From Beijerinckiaceae bacterium (lineage in GTDB: Bacteria > Pseudomonadota > Alphaproteobacteria > Rhizobiales > Beijerinckiaceae): a DNA stretch of 64,000 bases. Positions 32,733 to 42,235 of this stretch are shown in pieces. Position 1 is the first letter of the stretch; each line of letters starts with the position of its first letter. The position numbers and the translations under genes are program-made. The notes beneath the pieces were generated by a model. The model searched no databases and was not told the origin of the DNA. It worked only from the letters and a program-made list of their open reading frames with translations. The stretch spans positions 42,190 to 106,189 of the forward strand of contig CANGBX010000010.1 of assembly GCA_947452455.1 (NCBI GenBank). Direction: 5' to 3'.

Positions 32733-34790
32733 ATGTCGGGCATGAGCCGCCGACCCAAACCCGAGCTGGATGATCTGACGCCCCCCGAGGATGGGGAGGC
32801 TGCCTTTGCCATGCCGGGCGAAGAGGGGGGCGATTCTGCGGAGGCGGACGAGGAATTGGCAGGCCCGCTTGATCTGGCGGCAGAAGGCGAGGCGGTGCCG
32901 GCCTCGGTCCAGCGCGGGGCCGATGTCATCAAATCCTATTTGCGCGATGCGCCAACGGGGCCCGGCGTCTACCGCATGATCTCGGCTGATGGCGAAGTGC
33001 TCTATGTCGGCAAGGCGAAGAGCGTGAAAAAACGCATCGCCTCTTATGCGCGCGGGTCCGGCCATAATGGCCGCATTGCGCGGATGATTTCACTCACCAG
33101 CTCGATGGTCTTTGTCTCGACAGCGACCGAGACGGAAGCGCTGCTGCTCGAAACCAATTACATCAAGCAGATGAAGCCCCGCTTCAATGTACTGATGCGC
33201 GACGACAAGTCGTTTCCCTATATTTTGCTGACGCGTGATCATGATGCGCCGCAATTGACGAAACATCGCGGTGCGCGTTCGCGCAAAGGTGATTATTTCG
33301 GCCCCTTTGCGAGTGTCTGGGCAGTCAATCGAACTTTGAATGCCTTGCAGCGCGCCTTTTTGCTGCGCTCTTGCACAGATTCCTATTACGAAAACCGGAC
33401 GCGGCCCTGCTTGCTCTATCAGATCAAGCGCTGCGCGGGGCCCTGCACAGGTGAGATTGCGCAGGATGATTATGCAGCGCTCGCCAATGAAGCGCGCGAT
33501 TTCCTGTCTGGCAAAAGCCGCGCTGTACGTGAGCATCTTGCCAGTGACATGACTCAAGCTTCAGAGGCGCTGGAATTCGAGCGCGCTGCACGGCTGCGCG
33601 ATCGTATTGCCGCGCTTTCTGCCATTCAGGGCGAGCAGGGCATCAATCCGCGCACGGTGGAAGAGGCCGATGTCTTTGCCATTGTCGAGCAGGCTGGGCA
33701 ATTCTGTGTTGAAGTCTTCTTCTTCCGCACGTTCCAGAACTGGGGCAATCGCGCTTATTTCCCGCGTGCGGATAAAAGCATGGGCGAAGCTGAAGTGCTT
33801 GATGCTTTTCTCGCACAGTTTTATGCCGACAAGCCGCCCGCCCGTCTCGTCCTGCTTTCGCATGATGTGGAAAGCCGCGAGCTGCTTGAAGAAGCACTGA
33901 CCGCGCGGGCTGGCCGCAAGGTGGAAGTGGCAGTCCCGCAGCGTGGCGAGCGCCGTGAGCTTGTCGAACATGCCAGCAAGAATGGCCGCGAGACAATCGG
34001 GCGCAAACTCGCAGAAACCTCCGCGCAGACGAAGTTGCTTGAAGCCTTGGCGGGCGTCTTTGCCATCGAGAAAAAACTGCGTCGTGTCGAAGTCTATGAC
34101 AATTCACACATCATGGGCACGAATGCGGTGGGCGGTATGGTGGTGGCTGGTCCGCAAGGCTTTATGAAAAGTCATTACCGCACCTTCAATATCAAGGGCG
34201 ATGATCTCACGCCGGGTGATGATTACGGCATGATGCGCGAAGTCTTGCGCCGCCGTTTCGCGCGGCTGGTCAAGGATGAGGGCGCCGAAGCGCCTGCGCC
34301 CGCGCCCGAGACAGAAGAAAATGCAGATATCTTTCCATCGCGTCCCGATCTCATTCTGATCGATGGTGGCCGCGGGCAGTTTCAAGTCGCGCAAGAGATT
34401 TTGGCAGAACTCGGTGTTGAGGGTGTCGCTGTGGCTTCCATCGCCAAGGGCGTTGACCGCGATGCGGGACGCGAGATGTTTTTCGTGCCCGGCAAAGAAC
34501 CGTTCCGTCTGCCCCCGCGCGATCCGGCCCTTTATTTCGTCCAGCGTTTGCGTGATGAGGCGCATCGCTTTGCCATTGGCACACATCGGGCACGGCGTAA
34601 GAAGGATTTCACCAAATCCCCGCTGGAGGAAATCGCAGGCGTCGGCCCGGCCCGCAAGCGGGCACTGCTCCATGCCTTTGGCACGGCCAAGGCCATTTCT
34701 CGCGCCGGGCTTGCCGATCTGGAGAAAGTGCCAGGCATCAACGCCGCCACGGCCAAGCTCGTCTATGACTTTTTCCACGATAAAGGCTGA
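32733..34790 (+). CDS. uvrC: Excinuclease ABC subunit C
   Basis: UvrC makes both incisions around DNA damage after UvrB loading. 685 residues. An acidic, probably disordered extension covers residues ~1-60. The GIY-YIG nuclease domain follows (GPGVYRM...[13 protein letters not shown]), then a Cys cluster ([15 protein letters not shown]), a UVR motif ([12 protein letters not shown]), the RNase H-like 5' nuclease ([11 protein letters not shown]) and a C-terminal helix-hairpin-helix pair. It heads a co-directional uvrC-pgsA-moaD-moaE series, an order common in Hyphomicrobiales. Confidence 0.97.
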   Translation: MSGMSRRPKPELDDLTPPEDGEAAFAMPGEEGGDSAEADEELAGPLDLAAEGEAVPASVQRGADVIKSYLRDAPTGPGVYRMISADGEVLYVGKAKSVKKRIASYARGSGHNGRIARMISLTSSMVFVSTATETEALLLETNYIKQMKPRFNVLMRDDKSFPYILLTRDHDAPQLTKHRGARSRKGDYFGPFASVWAVNRTLNALQRAFLLRSCTDSYYENRTRPCLLYQIKRCAGPCTGEIAQDDYAALANEARDFLSGKSRAVREHLASDMTQASEALEFERAARLRDRIAALSAIQGEQGINPRTVEEADVFAIVEQAGQFCVEVFFFRTFQNWGNRAYFPRADKSMGEAEVLDAFLAQFYADKPPARLVLLSHDVESRELLEEALTARAGRKVEVAVPQRGERRELVEHASKNGRETIGRKLAETSAQTKLLEALAGVFAIEKKLRRVEVYDNSHIMGTNAVGGMVVAGPQGFMKSHYRTFNIKGDDLTPGDDYGMMREVLRRRFARLVKDEGAEAPAPAPETEENADIFPSRPDLILIDGGRGQFQVAQEILAELGVEGVAVASIAKGVDRDAGREMFFVPGKEPFRLPPRDPALYFVQRLRDEAHRFAIGTHRARRKKDFTKSPLEEIAGVGPARKRALLHAFGTAKAISRAGLADLEKVPGINAATAKLVYDFFHDKG

Positions 34791-34879
34791 GCCCGCACAC
34801 AGGTGAGGGGCCGATCAGCGGTCTTTCACCCATTGGTGGCTTGACGCGGGCCACGCCACGCTGTTTCCCTGCGCTCGTC

Positions 34880-35464
34880 ATGACAACAGCGACCATCAAA
34901 AAGGGCGGCATCTGGAGCCTGCCCAACATTCTCACCTACGGGCGCCTCGCGGCTGTTCCCGTGGTGGTCTCGCTTATGTTCTGGTCCGAGCTGCATTGGG
35001 TCCGCTGGACGGCGCTGGGCGTCTTTGCCGCTGCCGCCATCACAGACTTTTTTGACGGCTATTTCGCCCGCACCATGGATCAGCAGAGCTCGCTTGGTCG
35101 CATGCTGGATCCGATTGCCGACAAGCTTTTGGTTGCCGCCTGCCTTCTGGTTCTGGTCGCGACGCAATCGATCAAGAGTTGGGATATTTGGGCAGCGATT
35201 GTCATTCTCTGCCGTGAGATTCTGGTCTCGGGCTTGCGTGAATTTTTGGCAGAGCTGCGTGTCTCCGTGCCTGTCACGCGGGTCGCGAAATATAAAACAA
35301 CGGTGCAACTTCTCTCGCTCGGCTTTTTGATTGCGGGTCCCGCGGGTGAAGACGTTTTGCCCGGTTGCGTCGCCATCGGCCTGACGCTGCTTTGGACAGC
35401 CGCTTTGCTGACGCTTTACACAGGCTATGACTATATGAAGTCCGGTCTGAAACATGTTGACTGA
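34880..35464 (+). CDS. pgsA: CDP-diacylglycerol-glycerol-3-phosphate 3-phosphatidyltransferase
   Basis: PgsA makes phosphatidylglycerol phosphate in the inner membrane. 194 residues with several membrane helices. The CDP-alcohol phosphatidyltransferase signature D-x2-D-G-x2-A-R-x8-G-x3-D-x3-D is complete in DFFDGYFARTMDQQ...GRMLDPIAD. Start at 34880 gives the usual length; the frame is open to 34841. It lies 9 nt before moaD. Confidence 0.95.
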   Translation: MTTATIKKGGIWSLPNILTYGRLAAVPVVVSLMFWSELHWVRWTALGVFAAAAITDFFDGYFARTMDQQSSLGRMLDPIADKLLVAACLLVLVATQSIKSWDIWAAIVILCREILVSGLREFLAELRVSVPVTRVAKYKTTVQLLSLGFLIAGPAGEDVLPGCVAIGLTLLWTAALLTLYTGYDYMKSGLKHVD

Positions 35465-35473
35465 GGCAGGCGC

Positions 35474-35725
35474 ATGAAAGCCGTCTATTTCGCTTGGGTG
35501 CGTGAGCGCGTGGGCAAGCCCGAAGAGATCCTCACACCGCCAGCCTCCGTCATCACGGTGGCCGATCTGATCGCTTGGTTGAAAGGTCGGGGCGAAGAAT
35601 ATGCCTATGCTTTCGAGAATGGTCATGTCATTCGCGTTGCGATTGACCAGACGCATGTGAAGCATGACACACCGATTGCCGATGCGCGCGAGATTGCTTT
35701 CTTCCCGCCGATGACAGGTGGCTGA
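35474..35725 (+). CDS. moaD: Molybdopterin synthase sulfur carrier subunit
   Basis: A ubiquitin-fold sulfur carrier of 83 residues ending in the required Gly-Gly (PPMTGG), whose thiocarboxylate donates sulfur to precursor Z. moaE starts 1 nt after the stop. Supplies molybdopterin for enzymes such as MsrP in this window. Confidence 0.95.
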   Translation: MKAVYFAWVRERVGKPEEILTPPASVITVADLIAWLKGRGEEYAYAFENGHVIRVAIDQTHVKHDTPIADAREIAFFPPMTGG

Positions 35726-35726
35726 T

Positions 35727-36182
35727 ATGTCGACGGTGATCCGCATCCAGCGCGAGGATTTCGATCCGCAGGCGGAAGCGGATGCGCTGACCAAAGGGCG
35801 ACCGGATGTGGGCGCGCTGACGACTTTCACGGGCTTTTGCCGCCATGAAGAGGGTGCGCTGTCAGCTCTCGAGCTCGAACATTATCCCGGCATGGCCGAA
35901 AAAGAATTGCAGCGCATTGTTGATGAGGCGCGTAAGCGCTGGCCTGTGCAGGGCATTACGGTGTTGCATCGCTATGGCAAGATCATGCCCGGAGAGCGCA
36001 TTGTTTTTGTCGCTGTCTCGGGTGGGCATCGCGGCGAGGCCTTTGCGGCCTGCGAATTCATCATGGATTTTTTGAAGACCTCGGCGCCCTTCTGGAAGCG
36101 CGAGCACAAGGTCGACGGTTCGCAAGGCGAATGGGTCGAGGCGAAGGATGCCGACGACAAAGCGCTGGAGCGCTGGAAGTAA
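35727..36182 (+). CDS. moaE: Molybdopterin synthase catalytic subunit
   Basis: MoaE converts cyclic pyranopterin monophosphate to molybdopterin with MoaD thiocarboxylate. 151 residues. GALTTFTGFCRHE, LELEHYPGMAEKEL, VLHRYGKIMPGE and the catalytic-loop FWKREHK are conserved. The ATG at 35727 directly after moaD is preferred to an overlapping GTG at 35718. Other moa/mog genes are not in the window. Confidence 0.95.
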   Translation: MSTVIRIQREDFDPQAEADALTKGRPDVGALTTFTGFCRHEEGALSALELEHYPGMAEKELQRIVDEARKRWPVQGITVLHRYGKIMPGERIVFVAVSGGHRGEAFAACEFIMDFLKTSAPFWKREHKVDGSQGEWVEAKDADDKALERWK

Positions 36183-36183
36183 G

Positions 36184-36273
36184 CCGTCATTGCGAGCGGA
36201 GCGAAGCAAACCAGAAGCCTCATGCGCTGCTTCTGGATTGCCACGTCGGCCTGTGGCCTCCTCGCAATGACGG
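36184..36273. repeat. Palindromic intergenic repeat, copy 6
   Basis: About 90 bp from CCGTCATTGCGAGCGG to CCTCGCAATGACGG, between convergent moaE and ilvE. Confidence 0.9.
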
Positions 36274-36291
36274 GGAGGTGGCGGCTTTTTG

Positions 36292-37164
36292 TTAGGCGTT
36301 CACGGCAGCTGTGTAGTCTTCGATCAGCTGGCGGGAGATCGCACCGGGCGTGAAATTGTAAGGGCCGACTTGCGAGACCGGCGTCACTTCAGCGCCTGTG
36401 CCGCAGATGAAGCACTCTTCTAGGCTCGCCAATTCATCCGGCATGATGCGCCGTTCGATTACTTCAATGCCGCGGCGCTTGGCCAGATCAATCACCGTGC
36501 GGCGCGTGATGCCATCGAGGAAGCAATCGGCGATGGGCGTATGAATCTTGCCGCCCTGCGTGAAGAAAATATTCGCGCCCGTGCATTCGGCCACGCGGCC
36601 TTGCCAGTCGAGCATCATGGCATCGGCAAAGCCCTTGCGCTCGGCGCGGTGCTTGCTGATCGTGCAGATCATGTAGAGACCAGCCGCCTTGGAATGGCAG
36701 GGCGCCGTCATCGGGTCGGGGCGGCGATAATCGGCAATGTCGAGCTTGATGCCCTTCATTTTCTGATTGACGTCGAACATGCTCGGCCAATCCCACACCG
36801 CAATCGCGACATTGATCGTGGCGTTTTGTGCAGCCACCGCCATCATTTCCGAGCCGCGCCAAGCGACAGGGCGAACGTAGCAGTTCTGGAAGCCATTCTT
36901 CTCGACCGTCAGGCGCTTTGCCGCATCGAGTTCGGCAACCGAATAGGGGATCTCGAAATCGAGCAGCTCGGCTGAATTGCGGAAGCGCTCAGAATGTTCG
37001 GTGATCTTGAAAATCTTGCCGCCATAAGCGCGCTCGCCCTCAAATACGCAGGAGGCGTAATGCAAGCCATGCGAGAGAACGTGAAGCTTGGCATCCTTCC
37101 AGGGCGCAAGCGCGCCGTTCATCCAAATGAAGCCGTCACGCTGGTCGAAGGGCAGAACTGACAT
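36292..37164 (-). CDS. ilvE: Branched-chain amino acid aminotransferase
   Basis: A fold-type IV PLP transaminase for leucine, isoleucine and valine. 290 residues. The PLP lysine is K159 in CHSKAAGLYM; FEGERAYGG, YVRPVAWRG, ECTGANIFF and the C-terminal GTGAEVTPV are typical. The ATG at 37164 is preferred because a GTGAG lies about 9 nt upstream; a GTG at 37170 is the alternative. It is divergent from a marR-type gene, an arrangement often conserved in Hyphomicrobiales. Confidence 0.94.
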   Translation of the reverse strand: MSVLPFDQRDGFIWMNGALAPWKDAKLHVLSHGLHYASCVFEGERAYGGKIFKITEHSERFRNSAELLDFEIPYSVAELDAAKRLTVEKNGFQNCYVRPVAWRGSEMMAVAAQNATINVAIAVWDWPSMFDVNQKMKGIKLDIADYRRPDPMTAPCHSKAAGLYMICTISKHRAERKGFADAMMLDWQGRVAECTGANIFFTQGGKIHTPIADCFLDGITRRTVIDLAKRRGIEVIERRIMPDELASLEECFICGTGAEVTPVSQVGPYNFTPGAISRQLIEDYTAAVNA

Positions 37165-37221
37165 GGACACGTCTCACTGATTTTTCGAGTGTTTCGCCCG
37201 TTTTTGGGGCTTAAGCGGGTC

Positions 37222-37257
37222 TTGACGATTACCCACCAACCTGAAATATGTCAATAT
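37222..37257 (+). promoter_or_regulatory. Possible promoter/operator between ilvE and marR
   Basis: TTGACG at 37222-37227 is a good -35 candidate on the plus strand; AATATG at 37245-37250 (17-bp spacing) is a poor -10. The nearby ATATGTCAATAT could be an operator half-site for the MarR-type product. Low certainty. Confidence 0.3.
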
Positions 37258-37281
37258 GGCTGACGTAAAAGGGATAGGTTG

Positions 37282-37803
37282 ATGGATCAGGCCCTGAAAT
37301 CGCGTGTTCCCGGCCATGACGCGGCGCAAGAATCTGCGCCCATGTTCGACCTGATCGAATTGTTCTTTTTCGCCTATCGCGATTTCGTCAGCGATGCCGA
37401 CCGCCTTCTGGAAGATATTGGCTTTGGCCGCGCCCATCACCGCGTGCTGCATTTCGTCAATCGCCAGCCCGGCCTGATGATCGCTGAATTGCTCGATATT
37501 CTGGGCATTACCAAACAGAGCCTCAACCGTGTGCTCAAAGAGCTTCTGGACAAGGGCTATGTGGAAGCCCGCCCCGGCGTGACGGATCGCCGCCAGCGGC
37601 TCTTGTTCCCGACCGTCAAAGGGCGGCGGCTCGCCAAGGACCTCTCCGATCTGCAAAGCCAGCGCTTCGAGCGCGCGCTCAGCGAATTGCCCAAAGATGC
37701 CAAAGAGCCGGCTATCGACTTTCTCATCGCTATGATTGACCCTGTACAAAGGGACAAAGTCACGTCGCTTGTCTGGGGCAAGCCGCGCGAGGAGACAAAA
37801 TGA
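37282..37803 (+). CDS. MarR-family transcriptional regulator
   Basis: 173 residues with a winged helix-turn-helix: LIAELLDILGITKQSLNRVLKELLDKGYVE then the wing RPGVTDRRQRLLFPTVKG (as separate elements). It is divergent from ilvE and overlaps the response-regulator gene by ATGA, so it is probably co-expressed with the two-component pair. Effector and targets are unknown. Confidence 0.9.
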   Translation: MDQALKSRVPGHDAAQESAPMFDLIELFFFAYRDFVSDADRLLEDIGFGRAHHRVLHFVNRQPGLMIAELLDILGITKQSLNRVLKELLDKGYVEARPGVTDRRQRLLFPTVKGRRLAKDLSDLQSQRFERALSELPKDAKEPAIDFLIAMIDPVQRDKVTSLVWGKPREETK

Positions 37804-38531
37804 ACGAGGCGCTCGCCAGTTCTGCGCCAGCTTTATCCGACGATGCGCCGCATCTGCTTGTCGTCGATGATGATCGGCGCATTCGCGCTTTGATCGCGCG
37901 CTATCTCACGGGCCAAGGCTATCGCGTCACGCCCGCAGGCACGGCTGAAGAAGCGCGCGCCAAATTGCGCGCCCTGTCTTTCGATCTGATCATTCTCGAT
38001 GTGATGATGCCCGGCGAGACGGGTCTCGAATTTGCTGAAAAATTCCGCGAGGAGTCGGATGTGCCGATCCTCATGCTGACGGCGCGCACCGATATTGATG
38101 ATCGCGTCCGCGGGCTTGAAGTGGGCGCGGATGATTATCTGGCCAAACCCTTCGAGCCGAAAGAATTGTCGCTGCGCATTGCCTCCATCCTGCGCCGCAC
38201 GGTGGCGCGCGCCGATGAGCCGGTGGTGGCGAGTGTGCCGAGTGTGCGCTTTGGCGACTTCACCTTTCATCTGGAGCGCGGTGAATTGCGCCAGGGCGAG
38301 GAGATCATCCGCCTGACCGATCGTGAGCGCTTCATGCTTCGTTTGCTGGCCAATGCAGCGGGTGAACCCGTGTCGCGCGACACTTTGGCGGGCGATAACG
38401 GGGCCAATAACGAGCGCACAGTGGATGTGCAGATCAACCGCTTGCGTCGCAAGATCGAGATTGATTTGACCAATCCGCATTATCTGCAAACCGCGCGCGG
38501 CGCGGGCTATCGCTTGATGCTGGATCGGTGA
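37800..38531 (+). CDS. OmpR-family response regulator (PetR-like)
   Basis: 243 residues. The receiver domain has the acidic pocket DDD at 23-25, the phospho-acceptor D67 (LIILDVMMPG) and the conserved Lys in DDYLAKPF. The C-terminal OmpR winged helix contains RLTDRERFMLRLL and ERTVDVQINRLRRKIE. It lies between marR and a histidine kinase gene (13 nt gap). Similar regulators in Alphaproteobacteria are annotated PetR; whether it controls cytochrome bc1 here is unknown. Confidence 0.92.
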   Translation: MNEALASSAPALSDDAPHLLVVDDDRRIRALIARYLTGQGYRVTPAGTAEEARAKLRALSFDLIILDVMMPGETGLEFAEKFREESDVPILMLTARTDIDDRVRGLEVGADDYLAKPFEPKELSLRIASILRRTVARADEPVVASVPSVRFGDFTFHLERGELRQGEEIIRLTDRERFMLRLLANAAGEPVSRDTLAGDNGANNERTVDVQINRLRRKIEIDLTNPHYLQTARGAGYRLMLDR

Positions 38532-38544
38532 GGAGACGCGCGCG

Positions 38545-39915
38545 ATGAGCCTCTCTCTGCCAAATTCACTCGCGAAGTCGCGCGCCGCATGGCAGAATTT
38601 TGCGCGTAATGTCGCCGATTATATGCCCAAAGGGCTTTATGCGCGCTCGCTCTTGATCGTCATCGTGCCGATGGTGATTTTGCAGTCGGCGATTGCTTAT
38701 TTTTTCATGGAGCGGCACTGGCAGCTCGTCACCTTCCGTCTGTCGACAGCGGTGGTGCAAGACATCGCGAGCATTGCCGATCTCTATCGCGCTAACCCTT
38801 CGCCGGACAATGTCGCGCAATTGCAGAAGATCGCCTCCAGCCGCATGGGGCTTGATGTGCAATTTTCGGTCCGCGAGCCTTTGCCCCCCACTTTGCCAAA
38901 GCCCTTCTTCTCGATTCTCGATCAGGCCTTGTCGCGCGAAATCTCGACGCAAATCCGCAGGCCCTTCTGGATCGATACGGTGGGCAAATCGAGCTTGGTT
39001 GAAATCCGCATCCAGCTCGAAGATTCCATGATGCGCGTGGTGGCGCGTCGTAATGCGGCCTATGCTTCGAATTCGCATATCTTTCTGGTCTGGATGGTGG
39101 GCACATCTTTGGTGTTGCTGGCTGTCTCCATTGCTTTCTTGCGCAACCAGATCCGACCGATCTTGCGGCTCGCACAGGCCGCGCAGGATTTCGGTAAGGG
39201 GCGTGATGCGGAATGGCGGCCCCATGGTGCACGCGAAGTGCGCCAAGCGGGTTACGCATTCATTGAAATGAAGCGGCGCATCGAGCGTGCCATGGAGCAG
39301 CGCACGGCCATGCTCAATGGCGTGAGCCACGATTTGCGCACCGTGCTGACGCGTTTCAAACTCTCCCTCGCTTTGCTTGGCGAAGGCCCCGAGTTTGAAG
39401 CGATCCAGAAAGATGTCGAAGAAATGCAGCGAATGCTGGAGGCCTATCTTGCCTTCGCCCGTGGTGATGCGGGTGAGGTCGCAGAAGCTACCGACATTGG
39501 CGCTTTGCTTGAAGAATTAAAGGCGGATGCGGAGCGTCAAGGGCATCCCGCGCAGATTGAAGTTTCGGGCGAAACGAGCGTCATCGTGCGGCCTGATGCA
39601 TTCAAGCGGTGTCTCTTCAATCTTGTCTCAAACGCTTGTCGCTATGGCGACCGCATCGAGATTTCAGCTGTGCGTGATGCGCGCTTCCTCACAATCAATG
39701 TCGATGATGATGGGCCGGGCATTCCCGCTCATGAGCGCGAAGATGTGTTTCGTCCCTTCTACCAGCGCGATGAAGCCCGCACATTGGAAGAAGGTTTTGG
39801 CACGGGATTGGGGCTCGCTATTGCGCGCGACATTGCCCGCTCGCATGGCGGCGATATTCAACTCGCACAAAGCCCGCTGGGCGGCCTGCGCGCGAGTGTG
39901 CGCGTGCCGGTGTAA
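38545..39915 (+). CDS. Sensor histidine kinase (EnvZ-type)
   Basis: 456 residues. Membrane helices are at ~34-53 and ~178-199, flanking a ~125-residue periplasmic sensor. A HAMP segment follows, then the H-box with H262 (GVSHDLRTVLTRF), the N-box (LFNLVSNACRYGD), and G-boxes (DDDGPGIP, GTGLGLAIARDI). It is the partner of the preceding response regulator. The signal sensed is unknown. Confidence 0.93.
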   Translation: MSLSLPNSLAKSRAAWQNFARNVADYMPKGLYARSLLIVIVPMVILQSAIAYFFMERHWQLVTFRLSTAVVQDIASIADLYRANPSPDNVAQLQKIASSRMGLDVQFSVREPLPPTLPKPFFSILDQALSREISTQIRRPFWIDTVGKSSLVEIRIQLEDSMMRVVARRNAAYASNSHIFLVWMVGTSLVLLAVSIAFLRNQIRPILRLAQAAQDFGKGRDAEWRPHGAREVRQAGYAFIEMKRRIERAMEQRTAMLNGVSHDLRTVLTRFKLSLALLGEGPEFEAIQKDVEEMQRMLEAYLAFARGDAGEVAEATDIGALLEELKADAERQGHPAQIEVSGETSVIVRPDAFKRCLFNLVSNACRYGDRIEISAVRDARFLTINVDDDGPGIPAHEREDVFRPFYQRDEARTLEEGFGTGLGLAIARDIARSHGGDIQLAQSPLGGLRASVRVPV

Positions 39916-39922
39916 TCCATCC

Positions 39923-40010
39923 CCGTCATTGCGAGGAGCCGTAGGCGACGCGGCAAGCCAGAAGCCGCGCGTGGAGCTTCTGGGTTGCTTCGCTTCGCTC
40001 GCAATGACGG
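39923..40010. repeat. Palindromic intergenic repeat, copy 7
   Basis: About 88 bp from CCGTCATTGCGAGGAGCC to CGCTCGCAATGACGG, between the convergent kinase and tetR genes; it abuts the tetR stop. Confidence 0.9.
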
Positions 40011-40011
40011 C

Positions 40012-40737
40012 TTAGAGCGTGTGCGTCCGGCGCGTGTCCTGATCGCTTGGTCCCGTCTCTTCATCGAAATGATCGCGGCGCATGCGGGGGCCGCGGGTGC
40101 GCGCCATATTGAAGACGGAGCGCGCCAGAGTGCGCAGAGGTGCGGCGAGACGGTTCACGTCTTCGACGCGCGCAACCAGCATCTCACCGCGTGACAGCTC
40201 GCGATCTAACGCGGCCATGGTGCGCGCAAGCGCTGTGTCTTCATCATCAAACCAGACTTCGAGAATGCGCGTCCAAGCCAGCACGAGGCCCTGAAGTTTG
40301 ATGTGACCTGTTGCGCCTTCGGATGAAATGTCGGCGGCTTCCAGCATGAAACGCATGGAATTGAGCGCCATGGAATTGAGCGCTGTCGCAGAAACAGGAT
40401 CACGCCGCGCCCATTCGAACACATTGCGCAAAGCCTCGCGCCAAGGCGCCATCGCATCCAGACGGCGCATCAAGACATCAAAGAGACGATCTTTGGCAGG
40501 CTCGCCTGCGAGATCATTGGTTGTGCCGTCGAGCACGATGCGGTCGACGCGGCGGGAGGCGGCGGCGAGCACGGCGCCTTTGGAGGGGAATTGATCGCGG
40601 AAGTCGGCGAGGCTGAGGCCCGCGCGCACGGCGACATCGTGGATCGAAATGTCTTCCCACCGGCGCTCGGCAGCAAGCTCCATCAGCGCATCGACAATGA
40701 TGTCGCGCTTGGATTTGGAGGTTTGGGTCTCGCTCAT
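40012..40737 (-). CDS. TetR-family transcriptional regulator
   Basis: 241 residues. The N-terminal helix-turn-helix is recognisable (IIVDALMELAAERRWEDISIHDVAVRAGLSLADFRDQFPSKGAVL, read as separate helices), followed by an all-helical ligand domain. The C-terminal tail is Arg-rich and polar. It lies 69 bp downstream of proC on the same strand. It may be the last gene of a ybjN-proC-tetR series. Ligand unknown. Confidence 0.85.
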   Translation of the reverse strand: MSETQTSKSKRDIIVDALMELAAERRWEDISIHDVAVRAGLSLADFRDQFPSKGAVLAAASRRVDRIVLDGTTNDLAGEPAKDRLFDVLMRRLDAMAPWREALRNVFEWARRDPVSATALNSMALNSMRFMLEAADISSEGATGHIKLQGLVLAWTRILEVWFDDEDTALARTMAALDRELSRGEMLVARVEDVNRLAAPLRTLARSVFNMARTRGPRMRRDHFDEETGPSDQDTRRTHTL

Positions 40738-40806
40738 GGGGCAGCCTCGAAGAGGGATAATCGTCCCTCTTATCTAGGCCGCGGCAGCGCGCTTTCCAAT
40801 GGGGAT

Positions 40807-41640
40807 TTAGCCTGAGAGCTCGCCTGCGCGACGCAGGGCCGCAGCCACGGCGTCTTTCATCAGGGGAGAAAGCCCGTCATCCGCCATGAGAACGGCGAGG
40901 GCTGCTGCCGTCGTGCCTCCCGGCGAGGTGACGTTTTCACGTAATTTGGCTGGCGGCAGCTCAGGGGAGAGGCGCATCAGCTCGCCCGAGCCCTCAACGG
41001 TGGCGCGTGCCAGACGGGCGGCGAGATCAACGGGCAGGCCCGCGGCCTCACCAGCCTTGGCCAAAGCTTCGGTCAGATAGAAAATATAGGCGGGGCCCGA
41101 GCCCGAGACGGCGGTTACCGCGTCGATCAGGCTTTCGCTCGTCAGCCATTCCACCGCGCCGACTGAGCCGAGCAGAGCATCTGTCATCGCGCGTTGGCGT
41201 GGAGAGACGCTGGCGCTGGCGGCCACGCCGGTAATGCCACGGCCAATGGCAGCTGGCGTATTGGGCATAGCGCGCACGATGGCGCTGGTGCCTGACAGGC
41301 GCGCGGCAAGATCAGCAATGCGCTTGCCGGCCAGAATGGAAATGATGAGCGTGTCGGCGCCAACGAGGGGCGCGAGGCCAGGTGCTGCGGCATCCAGCAT
41401 TTGCGGCTTGATCGCGAGAATCAGAACTTCTGCGGCTTTCCATGCGCTGGCGGGCGGATTGAGTGCAATGGCGTGCTGCTGGCAGATTGCCGTCAGATCA
41501 GCATAGGGAGCTGGTTCAAGAATGGTGATGGCGGAGCCGGGCAATCCCATGGCGAGCCAGCCTGACAGCATGGCTGAGCCCATCTTGCCCGCGCCAACCA
41601 GAGTGATCGACGCGGGGAGATTTTGGGACGGGTTGGACAT
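40807..41640 (-). CDS. proC: Pyrroline-5-carboxylate reductase
   Basis: ProC reduces pyrroline-5-carboxylate to proline with NAD(P)H. 277 residues. The N-terminal Rossmann motif LVGAGKMGSAMLSGW, AIKPQML, MPNTPAAIGRGITG, and the C-terminal AVSGSGPAYIF / NVTSPGGTTAAAL signature are present. The ATG at 41640 overlaps the stop of the ybjN-type gene (TGATG), so the two are likely translationally coupled. Confidence 0.96.
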   Translation of the reverse strand: MSNPSQNLPASITLVGAGKMGSAMLSGWLAMGLPGSAITILEPAPYADLTAICQQHAIALNPPASAWKAAEVLILAIKPQMLDAAAPGLAPLVGADTLIISILAGKRIADLAARLSGTSAIVRAMPNTPAAIGRGITGVAASASVSPRQRAMTDALLGSVGAVEWLTSESLIDAVTAVSGSGPAYIFYLTEALAKAGEAAGLPVDLAARLARATVEGSGELMRLSPELPPAKLRENVTSPGGTTAAALAVLMADDGLSPLMKDAVAAALRRAGELSG

Positions 41641-42140
41641 CACGCTTCGCCGACGGTCTCGAACATCGCGCTTTCCAAAGCTTCACGTGCGGATTTGCCC
41701 GCCCACATGACGAATTGGAACGACTGGTAATAACGCTCGCAAGCTGTGACCGCGGCTTTCAGCACCGCTTCGCATTGCTGCGGCGTCGGCTCGGCACCAC
41801 CCGACAGAATGATCGCGTGACGGAAGATCACGACATTTTCGGATTCCCACAGTCCGAAATGGCCGACCCAGAGCTGCTCATTTATGAGTGAGACGAGGGA
41901 GTGAACTTCAGCGCGGCGACGCTCGGCGATTTTCACATCAAAGGCGCAAGCGACATGGAGAGATTCCACATCAGGCAGCCAGGTGAAAGCCACTTGATAA
42001 TCGGTCCAGCCACCGCCGACCGTAATGGAGATTTCATCGTCGTCGTCGCGGTCAAACCGCCAATCGTTAACGGAGGCTATTCTCTCGACCACGTCGACCG
42101 GGTGCTCGGTGCGTTCGAGTTCAGCATGCATAAATGACAT
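41640..42140 (-). CDS. YbjN domain-containing protein
   Basis: A 166-residue YbjN/DUF1790-type protein, with a fold like type III secretion chaperones; its function is unclear. Family-like segments are WTDYQVAFTWLPD, VHSLVSLINEQLWVGHFGLWE, FRHAIILSGG and ACERYYQSFQFVMWAGKSA. It begins at 42140 or 42131 and is coupled to proC. Its upstream region is the GANTC-crowded segment at 42236-42539, so its expression may respond to CcrM-type methylation (inference). Confidence 0.85.
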   Translation of the reverse strand: MSFMHAELERTEHPVDVVERIASVNDWRFDRDDDDEISITVGGGWTDYQVAFTWLPDVESLHVACAFDVKIAERRRAEVHSLVSLINEQLWVGHFGLWESENVVIFRHAIILSGGAEPTPQQCEAVLKAAVTACERYYQSFQFVMWAGKSAREALESAMFETVGEA

Positions 42141-42235
42141 AGGCAGGAGCCTTGCGACCTGAATGGGCTTAACGCGGTTTTTTCTTCACTCTTGACGACG
42201 ACGCAGGGCGCAACCCGTAAGCGGAAACTCTTCTT

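Noticed and set aside
34826..35830. A 334-residue minus-strand open frame over pgsA, moaD and moaE
   Set aside because: Three recognised plus-strand genes occupy the region.
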